A DNA stretch of 64,000 nucleotides from CAKVLS01 sp045651685 (GCA_045651685.1 JAZRSV010000023.1:1-64000), one strand, 5' to 3'; shown: positions 15,201-21,369, counted from the first letter of the stretch. The notes: generated by a model from the letters alone, not told the origin. Numbers and translations: made by a program.

Positions 15201-18200
15201 TGCTGCCAGCAGCATCAAGGTTTTGATAATTTTCTACTCTAGCAAAAGCTATATTAGCTTGAATAACAGAACCAAAAGCACCACCAACCAATTCTGAAGC
15301 ATTAATTCTGCCAGAAGAGTGAGTTGTAGAAACTATTGCCTTTCTTGAGATAGTACCTTCGATCTTACCAACAATACCACCAACATTGTTTAGACCTTCT
15401 AGATCACCAGAAGAACTTACATTGTATAGAGATGGAATATCTGATGTTGCTGGATTGGTTGACATATAACCAATAACACCACCGATAGTTGTTGATTTAT
15501 TTTTTAGTGTAGCACCATTTGGAGTGATTTTTACAGAGCTGTCAATACCTTGGTTTTGAACAGTTGCAGTAAAGATAACTTCTTGTTCTGCACCTACTTG
15601 GAAAGAACTTTCGTCAATTCTGTTGTAAATACCATATATACCACAAACAGTATTCATGTTATTACCAACGATACCACCTGCATTGATATATTGATATCTA
15701 CTATCTCTAATAACCATCATACCATCTACATAGTTGGTATATGGCATGCTTAATCTTATAAAATCATTAACTGTCATGCCTAATGCAGCTAGGTTTGCAT
15801 CATCGTTTAAGATGCCGCCTGTGCCATAAGCATTGATAATATCTCTAAAAGTTGCATCTGCAAAATAGTCTGCACCGTCATCTTTTAGCTCGGCAGTAGT
15901 AAGACCTAATGGAGAACCACCTGCTTCTATGCCTAGGGTTGTAGCAAAGTTAAATATATGTCCTTTGTTTTGACCTACCATACCACCGACATTGACAAAC
16001 TCATTATCACCAGTAAGTATGTCGTCATAACTCTCTACGATAAAGTCTTTTATTTCTACAGAGCAGTTCATGATAAAGCCATTGTTTATGCCTACCAAAG
16101 AACCGATATTTGCTATGTCTTCTATATCACTAACATATAGTCTAGAAACAGTTAAGTGAATATTAAACACTGCACCTGTAGCTGCAATCTCTTGGAAAAG
16201 ACCAATATTTCTAACACCGTTAGCTTCTAGAGAAAGGTTAGAAATTGTACTAAATCTGCTGATATCCTCTGCACCGTCGATACCTTTTACATAATAGTAA
16301 CCGTTTAATGTACCAGAAAAAGTAGTCATCGGTCTAAAGTTTACACCAGATAGGTCAATGTCATTGCCAAGTACATAGTGTTTTGTAGGAGCATCACCTA
16401 TACGGATAAGCTCATTTACATTGCTAACAACATATGGGTTGTTAACAGAACCGTCTGTGACATTGATATAAATATCAACATATACGGTACCAGCAAAAGC
16501 AGCTGTCATGCTATCTTTTGCATATATTCTCAAATATATTTGACCAGCATTGTCTATTGGGTCTGGATAACCACCTGGGCTAGAAATAATTTTGTAGCCA
16601 TCAGTTGTATCTAATGTCACAAGTTTTACAGCACTGTTGTCTGTATACATCTCGCCAGTATCATAATCTATCAAAACTAATTTTAGTTCTGTAATATAAG
16701 CATCTGTTGGGTCAAAGCTTACTGCAAGAGAGTGTGTCTCATCTTGACGCATATTTAGTATGTATATACCGTTAGATTTTTCTAGATTATCAACGCTGAT
16801 ATTTTTTATTTGTTTTGCTTTGATAATGTTTACTGTACATACAAGTGGAGTTGCTGTACCAAATTCGTTAACTGTCACAACAACTTTTACTGTTGCTCTA
16901 GTTTGTCCATTATTTAAGAAAGCTTGATATCTACCAGTAGCAATCTCAACCAAGTTGCCATTGTCACCAATTAAGGTGTATGAGATATGGTCTGGATTGT
17001 TATATATTGTTGCAGTGACTGGAGATATTAACGCATATATCTCTATAAATGATTGATCTTTATAATCAAAACCAAGTGATTCTGCACTATATACATTAAC
17101 AACTGTTTGATTTAGGCTTACACTGGCTGTTGGTATAAATATTGTTAAGATAAAGTTATTAACAAAGGTATCTTCTACAACTGTTAGATAACCACTAGCA
17201 TCAACTTCGAAACGATAATATGTTGTGGTCACTTCGATTATAACTTCGCCTGCAGAACGAGTGACAACCATACCAGAAGTATTGATTGTTGCAATTGCTT
17301 CTTCACTAGAAGTATAGTCGTAAGAAATAATGCCAGATACATGTGGGTAAACTACGCTATAAACATTAAATCTACCACCAGCTTTAGCACTAACCTTAAA
17401 TAGTTTGCCATCTATATTGTTTTCTGATTGAGTTATTACTTGACTGTTAATAGGGCTATCAACTTTTATATCAACACCTGTAATTTCTTGAACAACTTTT
17501 ACTCTAACTGTTTTTGAGAAACCGTTGTTTGCTACAAATGTTAAGTTAAGCTCGCCTATTTTTATACCTGTTAGTAAGTATGTATTTGTGTCAATTTTTT
17601 CTACATTAATATATTCGCTGTTATATTCTGTCACTACATTAGAAGTATCAGCGTTTTCGTTAAATGTAAGTGTTAATTTTGTTTTGTTTGAGTTGGCTGC
17701 TGTTGTACCAGTAAACAACTTCAAAACATATTCTCTCTTGTCAGTTTCGATGCTGTTTACACCATAATTTGATTGCAAGTAATATTCGCTTGAAACAAGT
17801 TGTGTTTGTACACCAGAAGCGCTACCGTTAGCATATTCTATAAACTTGTTAATAACGGTAGTAAATTTGATAGTAAATGTTTTGCCTATAGACGCATCTG
17901 TTGCTTTAACATAAAAAGCGTTGTTAGATAAGATATTAAATGATCCATCAACAGGTGTAATGTCTAAACCATTAGCATCGCTAAAGGTAAAGTAAGAACT
18001 AACATCTCTATCTCCGTCCAAAACTTCTACTTTTACATATTGGTTTTGTTCGTCTACAGCAGAGTTTGATTCTGAAGAAACATTAACAAGTATCTTCGAA
18101 CCATACATCATAGTTGTTTGAGTAGTTTGATAACTATCATAAATAATCAATGTACTCAAACTATTATACGAAGTACCGTCTTGTTTTAGGTCGATTGCTT

Positions 18201-19302
18201 TAGGCAAACCAGAAACTTCTACGGTAAGTTTTGCATCATCTGTTAGCAAATACTCCATATCGTTGGCGATGTTTTTTATCTTAATCTTAAAGTTAACATA
18301 ACTAACACCTCTGATACTCTTTGCTCTTATTTTGAACTTTTGAGTACGAGTATTAACTACACCGTTTATGCTAGTATAGCTATCTTCGCCAAGTACATGG
18401 TTTGCTTCTACAACATTGTTATCACCTGTAATAATTGGTGTAATTTCTAACTCTTGTCCGGTTTGAACTGTTATTGATATTAGTTCGCTATAATAATCAG
18501 AAGAGTTAGAGAATAGCACGATGTTGGTTTTGTCTTCGAAAGCGCCGTTTAATGAAACTTGTGCACCATCGTATGATACTGTAGATACATCGATATCTCT
18601 AATAACATTGATTTTTACTTCGGTAGAAATACTTTCGTTATCTAATGAAGAGACCTTAACGGTTAAGCAAGAAGCATCTGTTGTTAAGTTATCTACAACT
18701 GTTGGTGCAACTGTAAGTATACCGTTTTGATCAATTGCTATATCATTTGGATTGTTTACACCATAGTTAACAATGCTATAAGCAACTGCCTTTTGGTTGG
18801 TGACATATGGTTGTTGAGGATAAAAAGTTATTTGTTCTGCTAGCTTTAGAGGGATTGTGCTAGACACTGCCAAGTTTTTCATTTGACCTTTGTTATTATT
18901 AAAGTCCATACCTTGTATTGGCAAAATAACTTTTACATTGACTTGTGCATATCTTGTGTTATCTTCTACTGATCTTGCTGTAAGGGTAAACAGATTAGAG
19001 TAAGTAGGTTTTAGAGCTTTTACAACAACCGAAGTACCATCTTCGTTGTTATTAATCTTTGAAAACTCTAAAGCATCAGGATCAGAGCAAGAAAAATACA
19101 CCGACTTGTTAATGCCTTTAATACCAGAAACGGTAGCGGCCAGATCAGTCGATTGTCCATAATACAGAGTTAAAACTTCGCCAGAAAGATTTGGTGAAGA
19201 AAGTTGAATTTTTAGATTAGCATACTTGTCACTACTGCAGCCAAATAAAAAGCCTGTGACAGCAACTAATAACATTGATAAGAATGCAAAAGTCTTTTTC
19301 AT
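223..19302 (-). CDS. Giant GLUG/Ig-like repeat lipoprotein (6359 aa)
   Basis: This is a very large surface lipoprotein. The N-terminus is a lipoprotein signal (MKKTFAFLS..., hydrophobic core, then a GFLFGC lipobox with Cys22). Residues about 25-950 are beta-rich Ig-like segments of the BIG2 style. Then come blocks that each open with a phrase of the type YVLGNDIDLSG (about residues 950, 2450, 2995, 3645, 4410 and 4720) followed by GLUG-type repeats, recognisable by GGIVG, GGLVG or GGVIG about every 20-35 residues. A second Ig-like block spans about 1560-2450. The last 1400 residues are almost pure GLUG repeats, and the final 120 residues are rich in Cys, Trp and Tyr. GLUG proteins are usually adhesin-like surface proteins; binding here is inferred. 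No LPXTG anchor is visible, so the anchor should be the N-terminal lipid. The start has a GAGGG ribosome site. There are no frameshifts over 19 kb, so the gene is under selection. Confidence 0.93.
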   Translation of the reverse strand: MKKTFAFLSMLLVAVTGFLFGCSSDKYANLKIQLSSPNLSGEVLTLYYGQSTDLAATVSGIKGINKSVYFSCSDPDALEFSKINNNEDGTSVVVKALKPTYSNLFTLTARSVEDNTRYAQVNVKVILPIQGMDFNNNKGQMKNLAVSSTIPLKLAEQITFYPQQPYVTNQKAVAYSIVNYGVNNPNDIAIDQNGILTVAPTVVDNLTTDASCLTVKVSSLDNESISTEVKINVIRDIDVSTVSYDGAQVSLNGAFEDKTNIVLFSNSSDYYSELISITVQTGQELEITPIITGDNNVVEANHVLGEDSYTSINGVVNTRTQKFKIRAKSIRGVSYVNFKIKIKNIANDMEYLLTDDAKLTVEVSGLPKAIDLKQDGTSYNSLSTLIIYDSYQTTQTTMMYGSKILVNVSSESNSAVDEQNQYVKVEVLDGDRDVSSYFTFSDANGLDITPVDGSFNILSNNAFYVKATDASIGKTFTIKFTTVINKFIEYANGSASGVQTQLVSSEYYLQSNYGVNSIETDKREYVLKLFTGTTAANSNKTKLTLTFNENADTSNVVTEYNSEYINVEKIDTNTYLLTGIKIGELNLTFVANNGFSKTVRVKVVQEITGVDIKVDSPINSQVITQSENNIDGKLFKVSAKAGGRFNVYSVVYPHVSGIISYDYTSSEEAIATINTSGMVVTRSAGEVIIEVTTTYYRFEVDASGYLTVVEDTFVNNFILTIFIPTASVSLNQTVVNVYSAESLGFDYKDQSFIEIYALISPVTATIYNNPDHISYTLIGDNGNLVEIATGRYQAFLNNGQTRATVKVVVTVNEFGTATPLVCTVNIIKAKQIKNISVDNLEKSNGIYILNMRQDETHSLAVSFDPTDAYITELKLVLIDYDTGEMYTDNSAVKLVTLDTTDGYKIISSPGGYPDPIDNAGQIYLRIYAKDSMTAAFAGTVYVDIYINVTDGSVNNPYVVSNVNELIRIGDAPTKHYVLGNDIDLSGVNFRPMTTFSGTLNGYYYVKGIDGAEDISRFSTISNLSLEANGVRNIGLFQEIAATGAVFNIHLTVSRLYVSDIEDIANIGSLVGINNGFIMNCSVEIKDFIVESYDDILTGDNEFVNVGGMVGQNKGHIFNFATTLGIEAGGSPLGLTTAELKDDGADYFADATFRDIINAYGTGGILNDDANLAALGMTVNDFIRLSMPYTNYVDGMMVIRDSRYQYINAGGIVGNNMNTVCGIYGIYNRIDESSFQVGAEQEVIFTATVQNQGIDSSVKITPNGATLKNKSTTIGGVIGYMSTNPATSDIPSLYNVSSSGDLEGLNNVGGIVGKIEGTISRKAIVSTTHSSGRINASELVGGAFGSVIQANIAFARVENYQNLDAAGSNILIQARNKVGGVIGSAQAVNISYIYAVTYVGTANNYDIKVNNNDLEGYVGGLVGYAITSNITDSYSKLKLNVNVTVSSSIGGLVGYLASASSIRDCYFMGALRVEPNPGATTFSGTIVGAVATGMNDACIDYVYTTVTGNYVGNQTAWYIGSTTVVSNRTAASNFAETRNWKEDVDNVNNKYPVLKYTVTTIDDAFEALFIKLIPTSMRVVVSTSIDPSIDAVRLENDNLLIKYSANNEDYNIYNITDLYSVSVTPESIKQVSLIVTSSNPNVIKITNNGQIITAGIGNATLTFTSRINTSLQVVKTVYVVQKITSMQIFTNANLAGDGLLYGDDGFGNPVINEVAVRKNGTQNLYPTFYCDDQIVYPTVDVNYTISDETYLEINNDIITGKLETASQSVIVTVSQQLPGLVSPVIYFGAASDLKFNVSVYSGATGITLSPNNKTQITKYVPQQVAFTLETDSSVDYVTVNLIDSQGYVYKPNLVTIEGGDRVVDGILIYDRYGNQLMPEAGGIQNEQELIDTLLANLMISISNSYFVMDITNSYTATVAIEIKDNFAYNVESSTYYLQVVAGSNENIAGTIEIEIVPQELLHMDASYHLFENVNSTTNGFVFEEKPSNAIIPGRFGILKINTAPVYAGIEDFYLHTEGSEGYVNYSQLVLDTVNSILVEGEGRKEVYIFAPTLYVQDENPDNYRLIRLSNYFGTEVVVLSEYEVTPSIKYEGDYILIKTDEVFEDSQYYITYQKYNFDGNLYLQMVSSSGLYVVDKFDVHLYAEYADGRTYRYSHEFVVNDLPSIEITTSRDYISVVNAGQANCDTITVSASLTDGLTGDITLTQFGYRSMAEPQSSSEYLNIAQLSSDGVLYLKKVIDGDDNIITDQTAQIGDTIVIVATYTINVDGKIETITAKKKIRVVDVVLEDVEIDKVNSDNLLSFTVSSTIELKAKIVGYGDSVEINNKSIEISRQLTDTGAQKISYWKYVRSNGNTVNIDDASLTLPFTINKTFVGSNSAIISLVGSTQAGAVLMQLSFYYYYTPADLSGNGGMLMFTDNPNLVAGNVSYFTKQFTVQVNADSNADRPIPIYTLSDLYGMSENGNYILMSDITIERHTPIKTTIASLDGNNKIITIKNFEYDDNSSGSVSNAINLGLFDTVEKNTIIKNVIVAYYNNQQTPLNLVNYATINFGGIAAVNNGIITNCDVLSVYPQMVVNESGASVDSKTLTADKKYPYIKYTFNIQSSVQIDGTIVESNIGAFVGKNGADGKITNSRVGRESVTIITPRDNNGTTYGESVYEYTAPVTLMRVAGSGNIGGFVGSNTGIISSCYFKNGQIEITTYGSNYTQVGGFAAVNTGAIYGSYAAGWEEELYLNSAYNYLLSQQQVNAEGTTVTITSNDVNASRRMGGGLFSNANIAGFVYNNGGVISNSYAALNLNGNPMFAANRHNITSSVQLTEFGNLNAGGFVFINAENARIETSYSVSKLKSNITTHGAFVGVSPISGDVQNQGVVDKCYFLLEAKENIYDDYDPAYSISQSLELEDSEIDINTNEFIEKGSFAGFSFDNENYAEKMVSGAIWAMKVSNTGSGEGEGGTTSNGYPELISANNIAISLRVLRVDDTNPNLYSYIYVQDFEKGSANNPQIITSATEYNNLFSDILSSSTTIENVNVKYTGNIRLVTNIDFTGVTATSSSFEYSSLINSKSIFDGNNMYMYNILLSDESASNTAFGLFKSLNSVGVKNLSLTISKVSSTNGIAVGALAGVIVDSDINNINIVAAAEGAAVSGKNFVGGLAGIILSSDEKNLHYANNIQSNVAVLASYTSETSTNIVKSGELWNYIIPPAKIEGSTSSDNNLRLQYLPNNVSYAGGIAGVIDLLQAFNSDGTADDSNARKSIAKVNVRSANVGTLQLFTSLEKGIVLDNEVNIEAEFAGGVFGFIGEQTYFKEGSFVVYESSVNHYINSTVAAGGISAINYGFIEQVYVSHAEERQKELDGYLQSLVTGTANIARGNETLYTGKPTYLGGITGINIGSRYTNSGAIKNCYNRVDLRNSEATRIGGIVGATHIGSLTNVYTTATIMGNLTKEDTYFGQIIGQLLDNTNNNFYVETVVVSAGDSSYELELSNVVAINAWNGADFEALVEYTEVYGRSYTNVDGENVKVKIGAIYAPYHDSTNTVKYNAYEGYVKDFGKSGAGTFFFDKIYKGYNKNSDRDYISLYTGCENLTGESNNKLYYYTEQNPSNLISQDVYKDLMTVQAGVVSDAKQSIFSTTVWSDRVWLFDDTRALLSLRFGYIPNISSIYTAEEFLSIINEDPASSRTYVIMNDLDFNKEGTNLTGQLINIGSNFRGTIIGNTIKDEDGKNPRKPILFNLVIESNGKSDTSLFTSVTNAHFQDFNIVVSDYIENYSVDEETGRAVNTRSSIFLGNATNTVVGNVHIYDNIKMIQHSHYLKTRIKDSDEDLFYVDNDTSDDDNVNKNFIYVGKGGSQKSVVMDGKDIVTNANYFGGIVANANNVTISDSSFNINIKSKYSADILPADANVFFGGISGRHLGTITNSKVTGSIEIAESGSALANTSNLYAGGVVGYLAGTLTNITFGKPGSNTETLFRVGYDSDNTVIDAATNKQDMFIGGVVGSAQALLSSDSDQVSELKSLNVYNIKMELYIKSKSTVGGVIGINEMPADGLSYKNKNADVHAYDKENPDQAVGDIFVYAIKKCEVNLGGLIGKNTYTQLNNLVSNANIHFEDEDAVKATCKYNVGGIIGTTYGVTITNAIQEAHSIKVYSQYGVFNGIGGVIGAVETSASGSSEVGINYAFVTPDLIVTEDDNSIIAGGVIGNASANVLTVANTVVYSTVTIKSKKTASNMNARAVTYGGIAGSIKNYRPSDATNGAVAAVTVYYPDVANIELSSGKLVEHKIGQLFGVVSDTGVKYDGLYYNESIFAMYTNQYFATAVVNSNTVNVSQSALDTVTDPVSGDPTYGLVDRVNLIMQYPTELNLIKNYMSSVLELTVSQSAFTSYYYSRARHYVGTASGQFTQVDGTKLNPTEVVGSGFSYQRHNYYRLTGDYTVASAVVLPEGAFLIADGFAIKNTNFRAPAFENISQYAVVSGMLIQGANISGVNNAGILAKTNNGLIIACGVSGSITGDSVAGLVGVNNGVVMDCFSIATVTASTGKQAAGLVFQNAGGIISCHATGLVTTDSTGKASGFVGNNTGIVTSCYTVANIFGGEGQEDNIYPFAITNSGTQKYNYYDINAYVGSHKESKTSTAVASIQTSSLSSIYELNDSGVLAKTISINGNWYENNYPINVIANSTLAAQYTQSMTNTWFNYGYGVVNLDYTVTSPAGKARLLLMLYTGNGKPSDGNKTNGFDNSPYQVTNAGILEAFVLSDHIEQVKSWYIVMNDFSFAAYDNWSDTWDENGVFFRGDFNGNGKKLKDMNSKNGLFRVFADQANAYNFTLTHAFSQTGLLAAQMQSDSGDVATLENIIVKTDKLDGATYNVSGDSADKFNQSPDKGTSAHDFYFSGGLVGYMLGGTIKNCDIEGSSFSVTNTQGYVGGFVGYYTGGKIILKDKTNAFKNITTVTVTGNYAGAYIGYANSFGANNDASTTGIGINTNVTVTGEDSTAGFIAVAKDCKLVSIETKAVLAATGDTIGGLVAKAEKTTITTCKVITTGAISAASYAGGVVGIATSGSTLTNTTVSATGTISADIAGGIVASLSNSTIEYNNATATSPVASDNVAGQTYAGGIVGTMDKSTIKGTTSNKLTNTESVTCNADANGDAAAGIVAHIASSTTNTSSIEYVINQGSVSLNTGSYSAIDSTTTYQGGIVGRIQQQTTINQASNSGTFANTTTVASDKTSGAVIGGIAGEARVDIAFANVSNSSNINLSADHMGGIIGKFVYSGSGESIKVASNTGSITNTTNITTADADISTKASTAGGIVGHVTSAKISESTNSGAISGYVAGGFVGYAYAGEIKASTNSGTVTAVHNAGGIGGEMDSVTLNTVTNAAAATVTATVKNAGGIAGKANAMTYTSTIVNKANVVGVETAGGIAGESIDIKQYTTLTNEATSISATNNAGGVFGTFATGTLSTSAIVSSKNASMITITASGASGSAGGVIGFVKSGTFNNAFDLSAMTVNGLNAGGYFGQVSPNAEVKIETITLNVAVTLGDSATPMSKGGGIIGYLNKNGKTVTVKGLTSGNKTFTATTTSSHAYIGGLIGYSTGEILFENFTSTANSMTVTASNAAYVGGAIGYMDSSSELKNATIKSTNTMSLGTLSASEHAIGGAVGYLKNATITTPKIEAKTITATATDRTNVYVGGVVGCMESSTVQFVHSSAPTSAQVLPTITVDGTVGGVAGYMKGLSKVESTNKNTKIAGTFTGHYTGAVVGESAGDSGSAITNIQIETTATTGFNVGGIVGRVSSNLSLSKCILASNTSRKVTSSDASGAAGGMVGYANSPTSLSIDDCDTKIAIGSDTVETAGGIIGTVNAGTISITNCEVNMEITSTTYAGGIVGYLTSPTAATITSNKVSASKNIYASADTSYAGGVLGYLAGDASISDNTVESRTIKAKYAGGIYGEYSGNVTTNVQTAINNGSYKTITLEPTHAGGMVFGKLSGSTASITITVTRDSMTFVDFSLNSEKYFGSFAGDASGVSSIKLVNFDTNNKSTNVKAINSSADFATFAGYASGSLSSIETSDCIIKSMKCLRIGSIVGRTAADMSSCTAASNISGEVNDAGGVAAYASNVTISSCTNTGTISMTNKDTGTMRVGGVIGYADGTTIKDCSNSGSVTADSLSTTSKNVYGGGIVGCTNGASLTSCTNSASVKTYIEMGSITGQGNGDISRPDTNCGLYNNSLESTEGQSCAGGIVGKAEGDSSLSSCKNTGKPYGYYNINDENIIIYHYVKTEEHLNWRGPVPWDYQFQVWTTSACTTSGLVGYDTGHFSMSGCTTANTDYCDYTISGGAGGYGYSAWDDDWQLWNIGYNDGIYNNCFKTCINSYKGKWVSGASAA

Positions 19303-19366
19303 TTTTTACCCTCAATTTATTATGTGAATTTGTCTAAAAAATACACATAGTATTTTAATATATATA

Positions 19367-19396
19367 ATTATATTTTATTATATATAATCTTGTCAA
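19367..19396 (-). promoter_or_regulatory. Sigma-A-type promoter of the giant lipoprotein gene
   Basis: Read on the minus strand there is TTGACA, an 18-base spacer and TATAAT, placing transcription start about 60 bases before the start codon. The region is AT-rich, so the -10 choice is uncertain, but the -35 is a consensus match. Confidence 0.6.
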
Positions 19397-19463
19397 ACAA
19401 ATACACCCATAAAACCCCTAAAAAAGGCTTTTGTTTTTGGCTAAAAATCTAGGTAATTTTTAA

Positions 19464-19502
19464 TAAAAAAAGAAGTAAAATTATTAACAAATTTTACTTC
19501 TT
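19464..19502 (-). terminator. Intrinsic terminator after spoIIID
   Basis: A perfect 13-bp stem (AAGAAGTAAAATT at 19470-19482 and its complement at 19490-19502) with a T run on the minus strand closes the spoIIID transcript. Confidence 0.8.
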
Positions 19503-19516
19503 AAAAAAGCTCAAAA

Positions 19517-19771
19517 CTAGCTGTTTTTGGCCAAATTATACTTATTTTTGGTAGCATTTCCACCCCTTATATGCCTTGTTTCGTAATTGGTTTTTAGTAG
19601 TTTTTTGACCTTTTTATAAAGGCCAAAGCTCACATATTTTAGCCTAAAAGATAGGTCATAATGTACTGTGCTTTTGCTCACCAAAAAGTGCCTTGCTGTA
19701 TCTCTTATCGTGGTGTTATTTTTCAAAATAAACAATGCTTCTTGCTTTACTCTTATATCAATATTTTGCAT
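19517..19771 (-). CDS. spoIIID: Sporulation transcriptional regulator SpoIIID
   Basis: SpoIIID is a small DNA-binding regulator of the mother-cell programme during sporulation. The 84-residue product matches the family in length and plan: an N-terminal IDIRVKQEALFIL segment, the helix-turn-helix TIRDTARHFLVSKSTVHYDL (about residues 25-44), a Leu-rich linker, and the hallmark RHIRGGNATKNKY basic tail. I chose the internal ATG at 19771 because GAGGTGG lies just before it and because the family starts there; a longer reading to 19861 would run through the acpP terminator. It has its own terminator. Its neighbours are acpP and a SpoIIQ-like gene; in Clostridioides difficile spoIIQ and spoIIID are adjacent, which supports the assignment. 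Confidence 0.93.
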   Translation of the reverse strand: MQNIDIRVKQEALFILKNNTTIRDTARHFLVSKSTVHYDLSFRLKYVSFGLYKKVKKLLKTNYETRHIRGGNATKNKYNLAKNS

Positions 19772-19851
19772 ATCCACCTCTATTTTTTTTGATAATAAAA
19801 TATATGTTGAAATATGCAAATTTATGTCAAAATTTAACTGTTTTTTGCAAT

Positions 19852-19876
19852 AAAAAATCACCCTAAAAGGGTGACC
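19852..19876 (-). terminator. Intrinsic terminator after acpP
   Basis: TCACCC (19858-19863) pairs with GGGTGA (19869-19874) around an AAAA/TTTT-type loop, with a T6 run on the minus strand immediately after the stem. It separates acpP from spoIIID. Confidence 0.75.
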
Positions 19877-19889
19877 TTAAATGACATTA

Positions 19890-20129
19890 TTATTTTTCTT
19901 CTTTGCTATTTTCGTCAATAAAATTAACAATATCAGCTACAGTCTTTAGTGTTTCTGCCTTATCATCAGGAACGCTAACACCAAATTCTTCTTCCATAGT
20001 CATAAGCATTTCGATCATGTCTAGAGAATCTGCACCTAGATCTTCTACGATTTTTGAAGTAGGTTTGATAACTTTTTCATCAATATTAAGTTGACTTGCC
20101 AACATTGCGCTTACTTTTTTTACTGTCAT
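19890..20129 (-). CDS. acpP: Acyl carrier protein
   Basis: The 79-residue acidic protein carries growing acyl chains on a phosphopantetheine arm in fatty acid synthesis. The attachment motif is clear: LGADSLDMIEM, with the Ser of DSL as the modified residue, followed by the typical acidic helix MEEEFGVSVPDD. Length is normal for AcpP. The ATG at 20129 is preceded by GGAGG at good spacing; the upstream in-frame ATG at 20174 lacks one and adds 15 unrelated residues. The gene sits between spoIIQ-like and spoIIID rather than in a fatty-acid cluster. It may be the housekeeping ACP or one with a sporulation-linked role; the sequence alone does not decide. Confidence 0.93.
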   Translation of the reverse strand: MTVKKVSAMLASQLNIDEKVIKPTSKIVEDLGADSLDMIEMLMTMEEEFGVSVPDDKAETLKTVADIVNFIDENSKEEK

Positions 20130-20216
20130 AATTGTCCTCCAAAGATAATTATTTATACCAAAAGTATATATCAATGACCAAAATTAGTAAAGCATTTTTT
20201 TGTTATTTTTTGCAAT

Positions 20217-20807
20217 TTATTTGTTGCCAAAATTTAAGTACAAATTAGGATCTACTTTGACTCCATCTTTTATTACTTCAAAATGCAAGTGGGCACCATC
20301 AGCACTTTCTCCCTTGGCACTAGTAGAAACTTTGCCTATTTTTTGGCCTCTTTTTACAGTTTCGTTAAGCTTAACAGCAATATCTTCGGCCAAAGATGAG
20401 TATGTTGTACTTAAACCATCTTTGTGAGTTATAGTTATGCTTGTACCTTTTAGATGTGTTGTCTCAATATTAGTAATTGTACCATCTGTCGCAGCAAGTA
20501 CAAATGTCCCTTCGGCGGCGCCTATATCGACACCTTTGTGTGCCTCCCATTGTTTTAGTGTAGCGTTGTATTTTAATTTATTTGCAGAATAATCTTTTAA
20601 TAGCACCCCACCCTCTACAGGCATGGCAAACTCTACATTTTCGGCTGACACACTAACATTTTCTTGTATAGGATCATTTGTGGTGTTGTCTACAATTTGT
20701 GCTGGCGCAAATATACTTGCAGCAATTGCAACACCCAAAATTAATACTCCGACTGTAATAGCTGCGCTCCAATCTTTTAGTTTTGATTTTATACTTTTTT
20801 TATCCAT
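20217..20807 (-). CDS. spoIIQ: SpoIIQ-like M23/LytM-domain membrane protein
   Basis: This 196-residue protein has one N-terminal transmembrane segment (about residues 15-34) and an extracytoplasmic LytM domain. The metal-binding pattern is present: HKGVD with His90 and Asp94, and HLHFEV with His173 and His175. The usual YxHL motif reads TYSSL (about residue 136), so the active-site His normally present there is replaced by Ser, as in known SpoIIQ proteins. SpoIIQ in the forespore membrane pairs with SpoIIIAH of the mother cell to form the engulfment channel. Context (spoIIID two genes downstream) favours SpoIIQ over an ordinary endopeptidase. A purine-rich AGGGGG ribosome site precedes the start. 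Whether it still cleaves peptidoglycan is open. Confidence 0.82.
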   Translation of the reverse strand: MDKKSIKSKLKDWSAAITVGVLILGVAIAASIFAPAQIVDNTTNDPIQENVSVSAENVEFAMPVEGGVLLKDYSANKLKYNATLKQWEAHKGVDIGAAEGTFVLAATDGTITNIETTHLKGTSITITHKDGLSTTYSSLAEDIAVKLNETVKRGQKIGKVSTSAKGESADGAHLHFEVIKDGVKVDPNLYLNFGNK

Positions 20808-20859
20808 ATTATCCCCCTAAATAATGTTTGCCAAAACATATGCTTTATAAACATTTTTT

Positions 20860-21333
20860 TTAATAACTACCTATTATAATAGGGCTGCCAACTGTCGCAG
20901 TGCCGTTATTAAAGCAAAACTGCAAGTTTACTTTGCCCTGTGGCAAAACAATGCCGCCGTTAAGTTTGTCGCTATAACAATAAAAGCTAATAATAGGACC
21001 AACATTTTCGGTATACACAACTTTACAGTTGGTGTTTTTTAACACATTATAAAAGTCGCCTACACCACACTCAAATGATATTTGTTCGCCCAAAACATTG
21101 TCTTTGTATTGCAAATAAAGCTCGCAAGCATTATTTGATGTACATGTTAGTATATTTAGCGATCCATTTTTTATGCTTTCTACCCCAGCAAAAGCTGGCA
21201 CTGCGATATCGTTTATAAACAAAGAATACTTACTACCAACAGGCATGTTTACAACTTGCAAAAAAGAATCTTTGCTCACCCTACAGCAAAATATAGAAAC
21301 TATAACAAAAACTATACACAGCAATCTTTTCAT
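20860..21333 (-). CDS. Secreted protein, possibly YwmB-like
   Basis: The 157-residue protein has a hydrophobic N-terminal segment (residues 1-18) and is otherwise extracytoplasmic. The C-terminus, with SFYCYSDKL followed by a Gly- and Val-rich strand region and a final GSPIIIGSY, resembles what I recall of the C-terminal part of the YwmB family, whose gene lies next to spoIID/spoIIQ in many spore formers. That assignment is tentative; the product is shorter than typical YwmB. It is encoded just upstream of spoIIQ on the same strand with a 52-base gap. No ribosome-binding site is visible; a -10-like TATATT ends six bases before the ATG, so the message may be leaderless. Confidence 0.7.
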   Translation of the reverse strand: MKRLLCIVFVIVSIFCCRVSKDSFLQVVNMPVGSKYSLFINDIAVPAFAGVESIKNGSLNILTCTSNNACELYLQYKDNVLGEQISFECGVGDFYNVLKNTNCKVVYTENVGPIISFYCYSDKLNGGIVLPQGKVNLQFCFNNGTATVGSPIIIGSY

Positions 21334-21339
21334 AACAAA

Positions 21340-21369
21340 AATATAGCCAAATTTTTATATTTTAATCAA
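21340..21369 (-). promoter_or_regulatory. Candidate leaderless promoter of the YwmB-like gene
   Basis: Minus strand: TTGATT (21369-21364), 18-base spacer, TATATT (21345-21340), then six bases and the ATG at 21333. With normal start-site spacing transcription would begin at or within a base or two of the start codon. Confidence 0.5.

Noticed and set aside
223..19302. Many plus-strand frames of 60-170 codons opposite the giant gene
   Set aside because: They are mirror frames of repetitive Ala/Thr/Val-rich coding sequence, without ribosome sites or domains.
20217..20807. Active LytM endopeptidase as the primary call
   Set aside because: The YxHL active-site His is replaced by Ser, and the neighbourhood with spoIIID points to SpoIIQ.
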